A DNA stretch of 33,635 bases from Nitratidesulfovibrio sp044433065. Lineage in GTDB: Bacteria; Desulfobacterota; Desulfovibrionia; Desulfovibrionales; Desulfovibrionaceae. Under the pieces are notes generated by a model. That model was not told the DNA's origin. It did no database searches and worked only from the letters and a program-made list of their open reading frames with translations. The stretch is taken from NCBI GenBank assembly GCA_044433065.1, contig JAWXUA010000012.1:1-33635 (forward strand), written 5' to 3'. Shown piece by piece: positions 17,464 through 24,936 of the stretch (its first letter is position 1; each line of letters starts with the position of its first letter). Position numbers and translations under genes: made by a program.

Positions 17464-18027
17464 ATGCAAAACCAAGAACAACAAACGCCACACAAAAAAG
17501 CACCACGTTGGTCCGTTCAAGACCTTGTCGTCATTGGTGTTTTTTCAGCGGCAGCCAAAATTTCCACCATGCTCGTAGCACTTATGGGCGGCGGCCCCAA
17601 TCCTGTTGGTCTCATGGCCAAAAACCTTATTTTCACCACCATGCTTGTGGTCATGATGTATAAGGTCCGCGTCCAAGGTACCATGCTCCTTTTCATCTGC
17701 ATCAATATGATTATCAGCATGCTTTTGCTTGGCGCTAGCGTGACGCTTTTGCCGGCCATGCTCCTTGCTGGCATTATGGCCGAAGCTGCTGTTTTGGGCA
17801 CTGGTGGTATGCAACGCTCATGGGGCCCCATCCTTGCCGTCGCGGTCTATGACTTGACTTCAAAGCTTTTGTCCATCGGTACTTCATGGCTCTTCATGCG
17901 CGAAAATGTGGGCATGGTCGTCATGATTATCCCTATTGTGGCCATTGGCTATGTTGGTTCCTTGGCTGGACTTTTTACGGGCAAAAAAGCTGTGAAGGAG
18001 CTGCAACATGCAGGCATCATTCGCTAA
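17464..18027 (+). CDS. ECF transporter substrate-binding membrane protein (S component)
   Basis: The 187-residue protein has about six hydrophobic segments and an N-terminal stretch, VQDLVVIGVFSAAAKISTMLVALMGGGPN, that resembles ECF S components. S components bind the substrate and toggle in the membrane when docked to the EcfT-EcfA module. The two other parts of that module follow directly and overlap, so this is a dedicated (group I) system. The ligand is not known from sequence; the position between a heme-type receptor and hutX suggests heme or another tetrapyrrole. The ribosome site before ATG 17464 is weak. Confidence 0.82.
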   Translation: MQNQEQQTPHKKAPRWSVQDLVVIGVFSAAAKISTMLVALMGGGPNPVGLMAKNLIFTTMLVVMMYKVRVQGTMLLFICINMIISMLLLGASVTLLPAMLLAGIMAEAAVLGTGGMQRSWGPILAVAVYDLTSKLLSIGTSWLFMRENVGMVVMIIPIVAIGYVGSLAGLFTGKKAVKELQHAGIIR

Positions 18028-18838
18028 AACACGCAAAGATAAAGCTCATAAGCCCATGACATTCAAGGGCTTCTTTGGTGTACATGATGCCAACGCGCCA
18101 AAGCTCGGACTCGAAAAAGTCAATACTTTGGCCAAGATGTTCATCAGCATCCTAGCCTCTGTGCTCACCATCAGCCTTAGCAGTCTGGAAGCCCAACTCT
18201 TCCTTTTTGGCGTGTCCTTCATCTATGCTTTAGGGCTGCCCAAATTGCGCTTTCTGTTCATCGGCTACGCGCTGTCCTGCGTCATGTTCGGCCTAGCCAC
18301 CCTGTGCTCCTATTTGCTGAGCCTTGCTGTGCCACTGCCACTGAACATGTCCGCGTTGGTCATCCCGTTTTTGCGCATGGTCACCATGCTTAACGTGGTC
18401 TTGCCGCTAGCACTGAGCACGCGCATCCAAAATATCCTCACAGCACTGAAAAGCATGCGCCTGCCGTTCTGCATTTACTTGCCAGCAGCGGTCATGATTC
18501 GCTTCATCCCAACCTTTGTGCACGACATTAAACAAGTAGCGGAAACCTTGAAAATCCGTGGCTATGTCATGAGCGTTGGCGAAACCATGCGGCACCCATT
18601 TCTCATGATGCGACTCCTGTTCACGCCGTTGTTATTCCGCTCATTACGCACATCAGAAGAGCTTGGCATCGCTGGCGAATTGAAGGGCCTCAATGGTCAC
18701 ACAAAGATGAGCCGCTATAAAAAAGAAGCATGGACCAAGCAGGACACGCTTTTACTTGTGGCTGTGGCCTGTATCGTCGTGGTGGCTGTCTTGGTGGAAA
18801 TGTACTTGGGTACTGAGCTAAAGGGTGGACATAGATAA
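18008..18838 (+). CDS. ECF transporter transmembrane protein EcfT
   Basis: The 276-residue protein has several membrane helices followed by the EcfT coupling region. Its hallmarks are ALKSMRLPFCIYLPAAVMIRFIPTFVHDIKQVAETLKIRGY and a later LLFRSLRTSEELGIAGELKG segment, corresponding to the Ala-Arg-Gly-type coupling helices that contact the ATPases. It links substrate binding to ATP hydrolysis. It overlaps the S-component gene by 20 bases; AAGGAG at 17995-18000 precedes its ATG by seven bases. Its stop codon overlaps the next start by one base, which indicates translational coupling. Confidence 0.9.
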   Translation: MQASFAKTRKDKAHKPMTFKGFFGVHDANAPKLGLEKVNTLAKMFISILASVLTISLSSLEAQLFLFGVSFIYALGLPKLRFLFIGYALSCVMFGLATLCSYLLSLAVPLPLNMSALVIPFLRMVTMLNVVLPLALSTRIQNILTALKSMRLPFCIYLPAAVMIRFIPTFVHDIKQVAETLKIRGYVMSVGETMRHPFLMMRLLFTPLLFRSLRTSEELGIAGELKGLNGHTKMSRYKKEAWTKQDTLLLVAVACIVVVAVLVEMYLGTELKGGHR

Positions 18839-20310
18839 TGATTTTATTTGACAATGTGACCTATACCTATCCGTTTCAAGATAGGCCAGCTGTGCGCGAC
18901 ATTTCGTTTTCTGTGAACGCAGGGGAAATTGTCCTGTGCACGGGGGCTAGCGGTTGCGGCAAAAGTACGCTCATGCGCCTGTGCAATGGCCTGTGTCCGC
19001 AATACTTTAAGGGCGATTTGCAGGGAACTGTGCGCATCGATGGTGTGAGTACCACCGGTCCAGAAGCGACGTCGGTGAACGCCATTTCGAGCTTGGCTGG
19101 TACCCTATTCCAAGACCCAGAGCAGCAATTCTTTGCCCTTAATGTGGAAGACGAGATTGCCTTTGCTCATGAATGCCGTGGACAAGAGCCTGATATCATT
19201 CAGCAAAAGATTGACGCAGTACTGAAGCAATTCAACATCGAGCATATCCGCAACGCGTCCATCCATGAGCTGTCCGAAGGGCAAAAGCAAAAGCTTGGCC
19301 TTGCGTCTCTTTTGTCGCAGAAGCTGAAGGTGCTGATTTTGGATGAACCCACAGCCAATCTGGACCCAGAAGCGACTCTCGACCTTGCGCAAAAGTTACA
19401 AGAATTAAAGGCACTTGGCCTCGCTATCTTCGTGGTGGACCATAGGCTTTATTGGCTCGAAGGCATTGCGGACAAGGTGCTCGTCATGGAAGAAGGCCGC
19501 ATTGGTGCTCGTGGCGATTTCAGCATCTTATATGATGATGCTTTGCGCGAGCACTATGGTTTGCGTGCGGCGCATGTACCTGATATTCGAAGGGATTTGC
19601 CCAACGTGATGGATAATGAGGGGACAACTGAGCAAGGTCTGGCAGTCCAAAACCTGACCTTCGCCTATGATGGTCAAGCCCCCATTTTTGACAAAGCGGA
19701 CATCCACTTCAAGGCTGGCATCGGGGCAATTCTGGGTGATAATGGCGTCGGCAAGACAACGCTAGCCCGTCTGCTCACAGGCTTGAATACAGCGCAATCT
19801 GGACAATTTATGGTCCATGGCCAAAAGGTTGAAAGCAAGAAGTTGTTGCAACATGTTGGTATTGTTCTCCAAAATGCTGACCACCAATTGCATATGCGTA
19901 CCGTTCTCGAAGAGGTACACATGTGCTACGCCTTGGCCCAGCGTTTGAAAGACCCACAAAGCAGGCCATCCAAGGGGCTCGCGTTTGCTGAGGAGACCAT
20001 GGAGCTTTTAGCCCTGTTTGGCCTTGATGATCTGCACGACAGGCATCCGCAATCGCTGTCTGGTGGCCAAAAGCAACGGCTTGTCATTGCATGCGCTTTT
20101 GCCAAACATCCGCAAGTACTCATCTTAGATGAACCCACAAGCGGCCTTGATGGGCGTAATATGCGACGCATTGACGCAGCATTGCAAACATTGGCTATGC
20201 AAAACGTCTGCATTTTAGTCATCACCCATGATTTAGAACTTATTCAAAATTCATGCACCTATGGCATTCACTTGCCATGGCATAACCGTCAAGCACATAT
20301 ACAGTCATAA
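18838..20310 (+). CDS. ECF transporter double ATPase (EcfA-EcfA' fusion)
   Basis: The 490-residue protein carries two ABC ATPase domains in one chain. The first has Walker A GASGCGKST at 36-44, signature LSEGQKQKLGLA and Walker B VLILDEPTANLDP. The second has Walker A GDNGVGKTT at about 300-308, signature LSGGQKQRLVIA and Walker B VLILDEPTSGLDG. Both sites look intact. In ECF systems a pair of such domains drives import through EcfT and the S component; fused forms are common. The ATG at 18838 overlaps the ecfT stop codon. Confidence 0.95.
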   Translation: MILFDNVTYTYPFQDRPAVRDISFSVNAGEIVLCTGASGCGKSTLMRLCNGLCPQYFKGDLQGTVRIDGVSTTGPEATSVNAISSLAGTLFQDPEQQFFALNVEDEIAFAHECRGQEPDIIQQKIDAVLKQFNIEHIRNASIHELSEGQKQKLGLASLLSQKLKVLILDEPTANLDPEATLDLAQKLQELKALGLAIFVVDHRLYWLEGIADKVLVMEEGRIGARGDFSILYDDALREHYGLRAAHVPDIRRDLPNVMDNEGTTEQGLAVQNLTFAYDGQAPIFDKADIHFKAGIGAILGDNGVGKTTLARLLTGLNTAQSGQFMVHGQKVESKKLLQHVGIVLQNADHQLHMRTVLEEVHMCYALAQRLKDPQSRPSKGLAFAEETMELLALFGLDDLHDRHPQSLSGGQKQRLVIACAFAKHPQVLILDEPTSGLDGRNMRRIDAALQTLAMQNVCILVITHDLELIQNSCTYGIHLPWHNRQAHIQS

Positions 20311-20322
20311 AAAGGAAATACT

Positions 20323-20829
20323 ATGAACGAGGCACTTAAAAATACCATTGATACTATGCTTGCAGACAAGAAAACCATCATGCTTGCAGGTTTGGCACAC
20401 GAACACAAGGTTTCTGAGCTTGAGGTGGCACAGCATCTTCCAGCTGACATGGTAGCCTTTGCGCCCAAAGATGCCTTTGAGGGCATTTGGGACGGGCTTT
20501 CTGAGTGGGAAAAAGCAACCTTTTTGGTGCAGCATTTGGGCTCGGTATTCGAGATTTGCGGCAAGGTAAATAAAGGTACTTTCGGCCACGGCTACTACAA
20601 TTTAAAGGGCGAAGCTGCTTTGCACGGCCATATGAAGGTTGATGACCTTGCTTGTGTGGGTTTTTTGTCTGTGCCATTCATGGGCCTTGAAAGCCATTGC
20701 GTTGTTTTCTTCAATGAACAGGGCGACGTAAAGTTTTCTGTCTATGTAGGACGTGAAAAGCGCAAGCTCATTCCTGAGATTTTGGAATCCTTTAAGACCA
20801 TGAAACAATCCTTTTGCGGAGCTGTATAA
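20323..20829 (+). CDS. hutX: Cytosolic heme carrier of the HutX/ChuX family
   Basis: The 168-residue protein matches HutX/ChuX along its length. It has an N-terminal helical part with LPADMVAFAPKDAFEGIWDGLSEWEKATFLVQ, then GTFGHGYYNLKGEAALHGHM, and VGFLSVPFMGLESHCVVFFNEQGDVKFSVYVGREKRKLIPE. Members bind heme in the cytosol and pass it to the degradation enzyme. It begins 12 bases after the ECF ATPase, inside the same operon, preceded by AAAAGGAAA. Its TAA overlaps the next ATG by one base. Confidence 0.92.
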   Translation: MNEALKNTIDTMLADKKTIMLAGLAHEHKVSELEVAQHLPADMVAFAPKDAFEGIWDGLSEWEKATFLVQHLGSVFEICGKVNKGTFGHGYYNLKGEAALHGHMKVDDLACVGFLSVPFMGLESHCVVFFNEQGDVKFSVYVGREKRKLIPEILESFKTMKQSFCGAV

Positions 20830-21362
20830 TGAAAACACTTGTACTCTATTCATCCAAGACCGGTAATACAAAGCTTATTGCAGAAGCTATGGCCTCTGTA
20901 CTTGACGATGCAACCATTTTGCCCATCGAACAAACACCAAGTACAGAAGATTTTGCATGTTACGACATGGTGTGCATTGGCTATTGGGTTGATAAGGGCT
21001 TGCCAGATGCCAAGTGCCTTCAGGTCATCAAGTCCTTAAACGGCTGTAATGTTGCTCTTTTTGGTACTCTTGGGGCGTACCCTGACTCTGATCACGCTAA
21101 GGAATGCATCCAGAATAGCGAAGTGATGCTTAATGAAGAAAACCGTAGCAATACCTGCTATGGTTCCTTCCTTTGCCAAGGAAAAGTTGACCCACGCATT
21201 CTTGAAATGATGCAAAAGATGGCTTCTGCAGCGCATCCCATGACCGAAGAACGTAAAGCACGTATTGAAGAAGCTAAAAAGCATCCTAATGAACAGGATT
21301 GTCTCAATGCCCAAGCGTTTATGCAAGGTGTAGCGCAAGCATTTGCACAAAAGTCTGCGTAA
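20829..21362 (+). CDS. bilS: Flavodoxin-family protein, BilS-like
   Basis: The 177-residue protein begins with a flavodoxin fold: LVLYSSKTGNTKLIAEAMA is the FMN phosphate-binding loop, followed by DMVCIGYWVDKG and NVALFGTLGAYPDS. The C-terminal part (CQGKVDPRILEMMQKM...HPMTEERKARIEEAKKHPNEQD) resembles the flavodoxin subfamily named BilS in annotation pipelines. As the last gene of the heme operon it could donate electrons to HutW or act on the linear tetrapyrrole product. That role is inference, and no BilR-type reductase is seen here. The ATG overlaps the hutX stop; CGGAG lies nine bases upstream. Confidence 0.82.
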   Translation: MKTLVLYSSKTGNTKLIAEAMASVLDDATILPIEQTPSTEDFACYDMVCIGYWVDKGLPDAKCLQVIKSLNGCNVALFGTLGAYPDSDHAKECIQNSEVMLNEENRSNTCYGSFLCQGKVDPRILEMMQKMASAAHPMTEERKARIEEAKKHPNEQDCLNAQAFMQGVAQAFAQKSA

Positions 21363-21388
21363 TATAACAGTGTCTTTTGTGGTAATGG

Positions 21389-21404
21389 TGTGACTTAGAT
21401 CACG
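21389..21404. promoter_or_regulatory. CRP/FNR-family-like dyad downstream of the flavodoxin gene
   Basis: TGTGA-N6-TCACG fits the general CRP-type pattern (TGTGA-N6-TCACA) with one mismatch. It lies between the 3' ends of two convergent genes, not at an evident promoter, so it may be fortuitous or form a weak hairpin. Confidence 0.25.
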
Positions 21405-21445
21405 CACACCAATCCAAATGTGCACACACTAGAGACGCCTTAACA

Positions 21446-21487
21446 GAAAAAGCCTGTCTTTCCGTTTGAAGGTAGACAGGCTTTTTC
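21446..21487. terminator. Bidirectional terminator
   Basis: Perfect 14-bp arms at 21446-21459 and 21474-21487, each with an A or T run (GAAAAAGCCTGTCT and its complement), serve both the heme operon on the plus strand and the regulator gene on the minus strand. Confidence 0.93.
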
Positions 21488-21970
21488 TTATTCGCTTTTG
21501 ATGGGATATTGTTTCAATGCTGCTTGCTTATGCCGAGCAATGGCTTCTTCCACCTCTTCTGGCCAGTGGGTCCAAAACTCTTTTTTATAGGACATGAAGA
21601 GTGTGAACTCTTTTAATCTCTGTAAAATCTCATCGGGCATAGCGTTGAGCATGGGTAAGGCATGTTCTTTGGCGAGTTCTGGATGTACATTCAAGATAAG
21701 CGACAAGAATTTTTCTACAACAAGACTTTTATGGTTTAATTGTATGGAATACCGCAACCCTTTTTCTGTAAACGAAATAGGTGCATAGGGTGAATAATTG
21801 ATATAGCCAAGCTCTGCCAAAGCCTTCAATGTTCTTGTAACAGTGGCTCGTGTCACATTGGCAATATCAGCGATGGTGCTCGCCTTTACTGGTCCACCTT
21901 TAAGCTCTTCATTATGGATAATCATCATATAATTATCAAGAGTAGGACTAAGAACGTCTTTAGAATGCAT
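21488..21970 (-). CDS. DtxR/MntR-like winged-helix transcriptional regulator
   Basis: The 160-residue protein resembles the DNA-binding and dimerisation parts of DtxR/MntR metal-dependent regulators. It shows LDNYMMIIHNEEL, then VKASTIADIANVTRATVTRTLKALAELGYINYSPYAPISFTEKG (recognition helix and wing), then LNHKSLVVEKFLSLIL. Of the MntR metal ligands only the histidine in NHKSLVVEKF is plainly kept. The N-terminal Asp/Glu positions read N and M, and the C-terminal Glu-Glu-His cluster is not recognisable, so it may not sense metal in the usual way. The ATG at 21970 is preferred (CAGGT seven bases upstream); 21982 and 22021 are in-frame alternatives. A MarR-type assignment is a weaker alternative. 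It may regulate the adjacent heme operon, which is untested. Confidence 0.75.
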   Translation of the reverse strand: MHSKDVLSPTLDNYMMIIHNEELKGGPVKASTIADIANVTRATVTRTLKALAELGYINYSPYAPISFTEKGLRYSIQLNHKSLVVEKFLSLILNVHPELAKEHALPMLNAMPDEILQRLKEFTLFMSYKKEFWTHWPEEVEEAIARHKQAALKQYPIKSE

Positions 21971-22028
21971 TGCTTGTACCTGCATGAACCATAGTTGTAT
22001 TTTTATATGCATGTATTGCATGCACCAA

Positions 22029-22170
22029 TTGTGTATATCTACATTCCTTTATGATGTAAAGAGTTATTTAAGCGTGTAAAGTATATTGTTCATATCTATT
22101 GTATAGGCACGTATTCTTATTTTACGTTGTGTATATTATATTTATGTGAATACACAATGAAGTGTATACT
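22029..22170. promoter_or_regulatory. AT-rich regulator promoter region with repeated TTGTGTAT motifs
   Basis: TTGTGTATAT occurs near 22029 and again near 22124. The inverse motif, ATACACAA, is at 22150-22157 as part of a 6-6-6 inverted repeat (ATACAC 22150-22155, GTGTAT 22162-22167). The cluster stands upstream of the regulator gene and may be its autoregulatory operator and promoter. No gene lies between 22022 and 22292. Confidence 0.4.
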
Positions 22171-22199
22171 GGCAACAATGATAGTTTGCTTATAGTAAA

Positions 22200-22238
22200 G
22201 GCCTCACCCCATGGACAAAAATCCAAAGGGGAGAGGCC
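22200..22238 (-). terminator. Probable terminator of the 363-residue protein gene
   Basis: GGCCTC (22200-22205) and GAGGCC (22233-22238), with inner CCCC/GGGG and GGA/TCC pairs, form a long hairpin. It begins 54 bases past the stop codon at 22293. On the minus strand it is followed by only a short TTT, so termination may be moderate. Confidence 0.6.
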
Positions 22239-22254
22239 ATCGCTTTCAGTGCGC

Positions 22255-22287
22255 CAATAGTACGTCAATAGTACGTCAATGGTACGC
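22255..22287. repeat. Three tandem 11-bp repeats after the stop codon
   Basis: CAATAGTACGT at 22255-22265 and 22266-22276 is followed by the variant CAATGGTACGC at 22277-22287. The array lies between the stop codon of the 363-residue gene and its terminator. Confidence 0.8.
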
Positions 22288-22292
22288 CCTAC

Positions 22293-23384
22293 TTACTCAG
22301 CTTGGGCTACGATCTCGTGAACGCGAACAGTAGAGCTCGCTTGTACGCTGAAATCTGGCAAGAACTTGTCAGCACCTTCAGGGGCCACTTGTCCTTTGGG
22401 GATAGTAAATGTTGTGGAGCCTTCGTGCGCTATATGAAGCAGAGGATTTTCGTCCCCGAGTCTCTCGCCAAAATTATAGCAGGGCTTGGCTTGGCACGAC
22501 ACATAAAAGTTGTTGGCGTCTTGGGTTAGGGTAACGCGTCCTGGCTCGCTCTCCTCTTTTAGTGGGCTCATGTTCATGCCCATGGCCGCGTTAAAGTCGA
22601 AGCCATCACCATAGCGGCCTTGCTCTGCGATGATGCTGGTGATGCCAGCTTGCGAGCTGAGGAAGGATATGGCACCCAAGTAATCCTTGTTGTCTTCGCC
22701 TACAAAATCACGAAGCATTTGTTCGTGAACCTCTGGACCAGCTTCAGAGTTCACAGGAACACCATCCATGCTTGCCGTTGTGCTGCGCGCAGCGTCTTTA
22801 AGGAAAATGTCTGAAACATCATTCTTATTTTCTGCGCCAGAATTTCTTGCAAATTCAAGTTGGAAATTCTTTTTAATGCTGTCAAAAGACTTTTGGGTAT
22901 ACTGAATTTCTTTGTCTGATCTATCGAGCAGTACCGAGGCTAAGAATTTGGCATTGGGTACACCGCTTATTGGCTGGAGGCACTCAGCCCCTCCTTTAAT
23001 ATTGGTATACATGCGAAATTCTTTGGAATCCTTACCAAATTCCGCCTCAACCTTATTTCGAAGCGGTGTTATAACTTTGGCAACGGACTGCTTTCTTAGG
23101 GTCTCTATTTGTTTGTTGACGCTGCGCATGATGTCTTGTGGCGTGCTTTTTCCTTGTGCGGATGGGCCAGTCCTTGAGAAGTTTTTAATTGCCAAGGCCA
23201 CAGCTTCATTACGCGCAGCGATGCCAGCTCTGCCGCTGGACGACAGTGAGCGAAAGGCATCAGCGATACCACGTCCAAGCTTGTGTAGTGGCGATAACTC
23301 TTTGACTTCATTGTTGCTATTGATGTCAAAATTATTGAGATTTAATGAGGCTTTGAGCTGGCCAAATCCTGTGATTTCCGACAT
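22293..23384 (-). CDS. Protein of unknown family, candidate type III secretion effector
   Basis: The 363-residue protein matches no family I recognise. It has no signal peptide or membrane helix. The first ~40 residues are polar and rich in N, S, L and E (NLNNFDINSNNEV), followed by a helical, Ser/Arg/Lys-containing region, and the C-terminal ~100 residues look beta-rich (VTLTQDANNFYVSCQAKP...TFTIPKGQVAPEG). A CesT-type secretion chaperone gene lies directly upstream on the same strand, the usual arrangement for an effector and its dedicated chaperone, so export by a type III system is a reasonable inference. The start ATG at 23384 has AAGGA eight bases upstream. No catalytic motif could be named. 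Confidence 0.8.
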   Translation of the reverse strand: MSEITGFGQLKASLNLNNFDINSNNEVKELSPLHKLGRGIADAFRSLSSSGRAGIAARNEAVALAIKNFSRTGPSAQGKSTPQDIMRSVNKQIETLRKQSVAKVITPLRNKVEAEFGKDSKEFRMYTNIKGGAECLQPISGVPNAKFLASVLLDRSDKEIQYTQKSFDSIKKNFQLEFARNSGAENKNDVSDIFLKDAARSTTASMDGVPVNSEAGPEVHEQMLRDFVGEDNKDYLGAISFLSSQAGITSIIAEQGRYGDGFDFNAAMGMNMSPLKEESEPGRVTLTQDANNFYVSCQAKPCYNFGERLGDENPLLHIAHEGSTTFTIPKGQVAPEGADKFLPDFSVQASSTVRVHEIVAQAE

Positions 23385-23428
23385 GGGATTTCCTTGTTGG
23401 TGAGAATTTTGTTGGCGTTTAGCCTATG

Positions 23429-23451
23429 TAATGCCAACTTTATTGGCATTA
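23429..23451. promoter_or_regulatory. Perfect hairpin in the leader of the candidate effector gene
   Basis: TAATGCCAA (23429-23437) and TTGGCATTA (23443-23451) pair perfectly around a 5-base loop, 45 bases upstream of the ATG at 23384. No T run follows on the minus strand. It could be an operator or an RNA structure in the leader. Confidence 0.5.
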
Positions 23452-23507
23452 GGGGCCCATTCATGTCCTATCTATATTGATACTAGCAAATACTGTGCCT
23501 AGGTGAT

Positions 23508-23523
23508 GGGGGCAAAAAGGCAT
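23508..23523. repeat. Direct repeat, copy 1
   Basis: GGGGGCAAAAAGGCAT is identical at 23508-23523 and 23642-23657. The copies bracket 118 bases between the candidate effector gene and the chaperone gene. This could be the scar of a small insertion or a duplicated regulatory site. Confidence 0.75.
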
Positions 23524-23641
23524 ATTGAGGAAGTGCAAATTTAATAGCATTTTTGTTCCCTAACGAGGAAGGTGAATTTTCAAAAAACCGCAGTGTATAT
23601 AGACATACATAAGGTTTTTGGAAAAGAGCCTGACAAAGTTA

Positions 23642-23657
23642 GGGGGCAAAAAGGCAT
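23642..23657. repeat. Direct repeat, copy 2
   Basis: This is the second exact copy of the 16-base repeat described at 23508. It lies six bases past the end of the chaperone gene. Between the copies is an AAAAACC/GGTTTTT inverted repeat (about 23581-23620) that might serve as a weak terminator of the chaperone gene. Confidence 0.75.
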
Positions 23658-23663
23658 TAAATT

Positions 23664-24131
23664 TTAAATTCGAAGCATGAACGGGGCTTCACCGTGCTGA
23701 ATACTATCACTGTGGCTGGCCAAAGACTGGGCACGCTCATAGAACTCTTCTGGCGTATCAAAATAGGGCAAGAATTCGTTCAGCTTTTCTAAGAAGCGCA
23801 AAGCTTGTTCGTTATAGCTTTCCTGTGAAATACCGTCCAATGGGATAAGCATTTGCAAGCTCACGGTGTCTTCAAAAAGGCCAAGACATGCGCCACCAGT
23901 CTCTGAAAAGATATTGTTCATCTGTAGTAGCAGCTGATATTCTTCTTTGGTTCCCATGATAGTTCCGATGGTGCAATGCAGTAACGCAGATTTCATGGCT
24001 GGTACATAGGCAAAAGTCAGCTTGATAGTGTCGAAATCTACAAGGACAATGCCTTCATCATTGGATAGTACGTCGCCAAAGCCTGCCTCGCTGAAGAGGT
24101 CGCTTGTTAATGCAAAAAATTGGTCTTTCAT
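23664..24131 (-). CDS. CesT-family type III secretion chaperone
   Basis: The 155-residue acidic protein has the alpha-beta pattern of class I type III secretion chaperones. An N-terminal helix is followed by strands (GIVLVDFDTIKLTFAYV and ALLHCTIGTI). Then come the conserved helix-strand block YQLLLQMNNIFSETGGACLGLFEDTVSLQMLIPLDGISQESYNEQALRFLEKLNEF. Such chaperones hold effectors partly unfolded and target them to the secretion ATPase. The ATG at 24131 follows AAAGGG; eight more codons are open upstream but lack a better signal. The next gene downstream (22293-23384) is its likely client. No secretion apparatus genes are in the window. Confidence 0.85.
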   Translation of the reverse strand: MKDQFFALTSDLFSEAGFGDVLSNDEGIVLVDFDTIKLTFAYVPAMKSALLHCTIGTIMGTKEEYQLLLQMNNIFSETGGACLGLFEDTVSLQMLIPLDGISQESYNEQALRFLEKLNEFLPYFDTPEEFYERAQSLASHSDSIQHGEAPFMLRI

Positions 24132-24257
24132 GATATTCCCTTTGTATATGATCAAAGAATTTGTATAGAAATTTATACATGGTACGATGGTTAGGGTTGG
24201 ACGTCAAGTGCGGCGGTCAAGACCACTTATCGTTGTTGTCTGTTTCCCCACGGCAAT

Positions 24258-24853
24258 CTAATTTGCCAAAGTTCTAAAATGTGTTATAAATTTTCGTAAA
24301 TGATCTATATCATACAAGTTAGCTCTTAGAATGGAGGCCATGCTAACGTTCTTTGTTAGGGATTCTTTATAAGTTCTGACAAGGTTAAGAACTATCTTGC
24401 GCATAATATAAAGATTTTTTTGTACCTTCATATTACATATTTGAGTTTTATCTTCTGAGAAATGTACATCTAGCAACCAGTGTATTGATTCAACACGCCA
24501 CTCCATACGTGCATGTTGTAATAATGTTTCAGGCGTAAGATTAGCACTTGATATGTAATAATGCCATTCACTACTGGTTTCTCCATTATTTTCAAATTCT
24601 CTATGAATTGCTCCAACGCAGCTCACATCCTTCCAGAGCTCCTTGTTATAAAGAAGTTCTATATTATTAAATAGATATGGTGTGTAACTATCTATTCGAC
24701 CGCCATTTTTTCTATGCATTCTTGTGAACCTATAACAAGTCAGCTATCTGAGATTATAGCACTTGCAATGTGGATAATACTACCGTTATGAGATAGCTTA
24801 CTCGTAGAGTGTGTGGATTTTCCATCAATTGCAATTGCTTTAACATGTTTATA
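24258..24853 (-). pseudogene. ISAs1-family transposase remnant
   Basis: Two pieces of one transposase can be read on the minus strand. The N-terminal piece (24853 down to about 24743) contains the family motif AIAIDGKS, ends at an in-frame TGA (24740-24742) and has an upstream stop at 24854-24856. The C-terminal piece (24719-24258, 153 codons) contains WHYYISSANLTPETLL and VESIHWLLDVHFSEDKTQI, the ISAs1-type C-terminal block with the catalytic Glu region. The central part with the second acidic residue appears deleted and the start is missing, so the element is dead. No terminal inverted repeats were recognised. Confidence 0.8.
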
Positions 24854-24877
24854 TCATTGAATTTTATTATAAAATAG

Positions 24878-24889
24878 TTAACATGTTAA
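24878..24889. repeat. Perfect palindrome TTAACATGTTAA near the transposase remnant
   Basis: The 12-base palindrome at 24878-24889 has a second copy of its core, TTAACATGTT, at 24840-24849, 38 bases away. Both lie in AT-rich DNA at the broken upstream edge of the ISAs1 remnant. They may be chance AT-rich sequence or an operator pair. Confidence 0.4.
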
Positions 24890-24936
24890 AATATAAAAGA
24901 AAAGATAACTATACCATAAAAACATACTATTTCATG

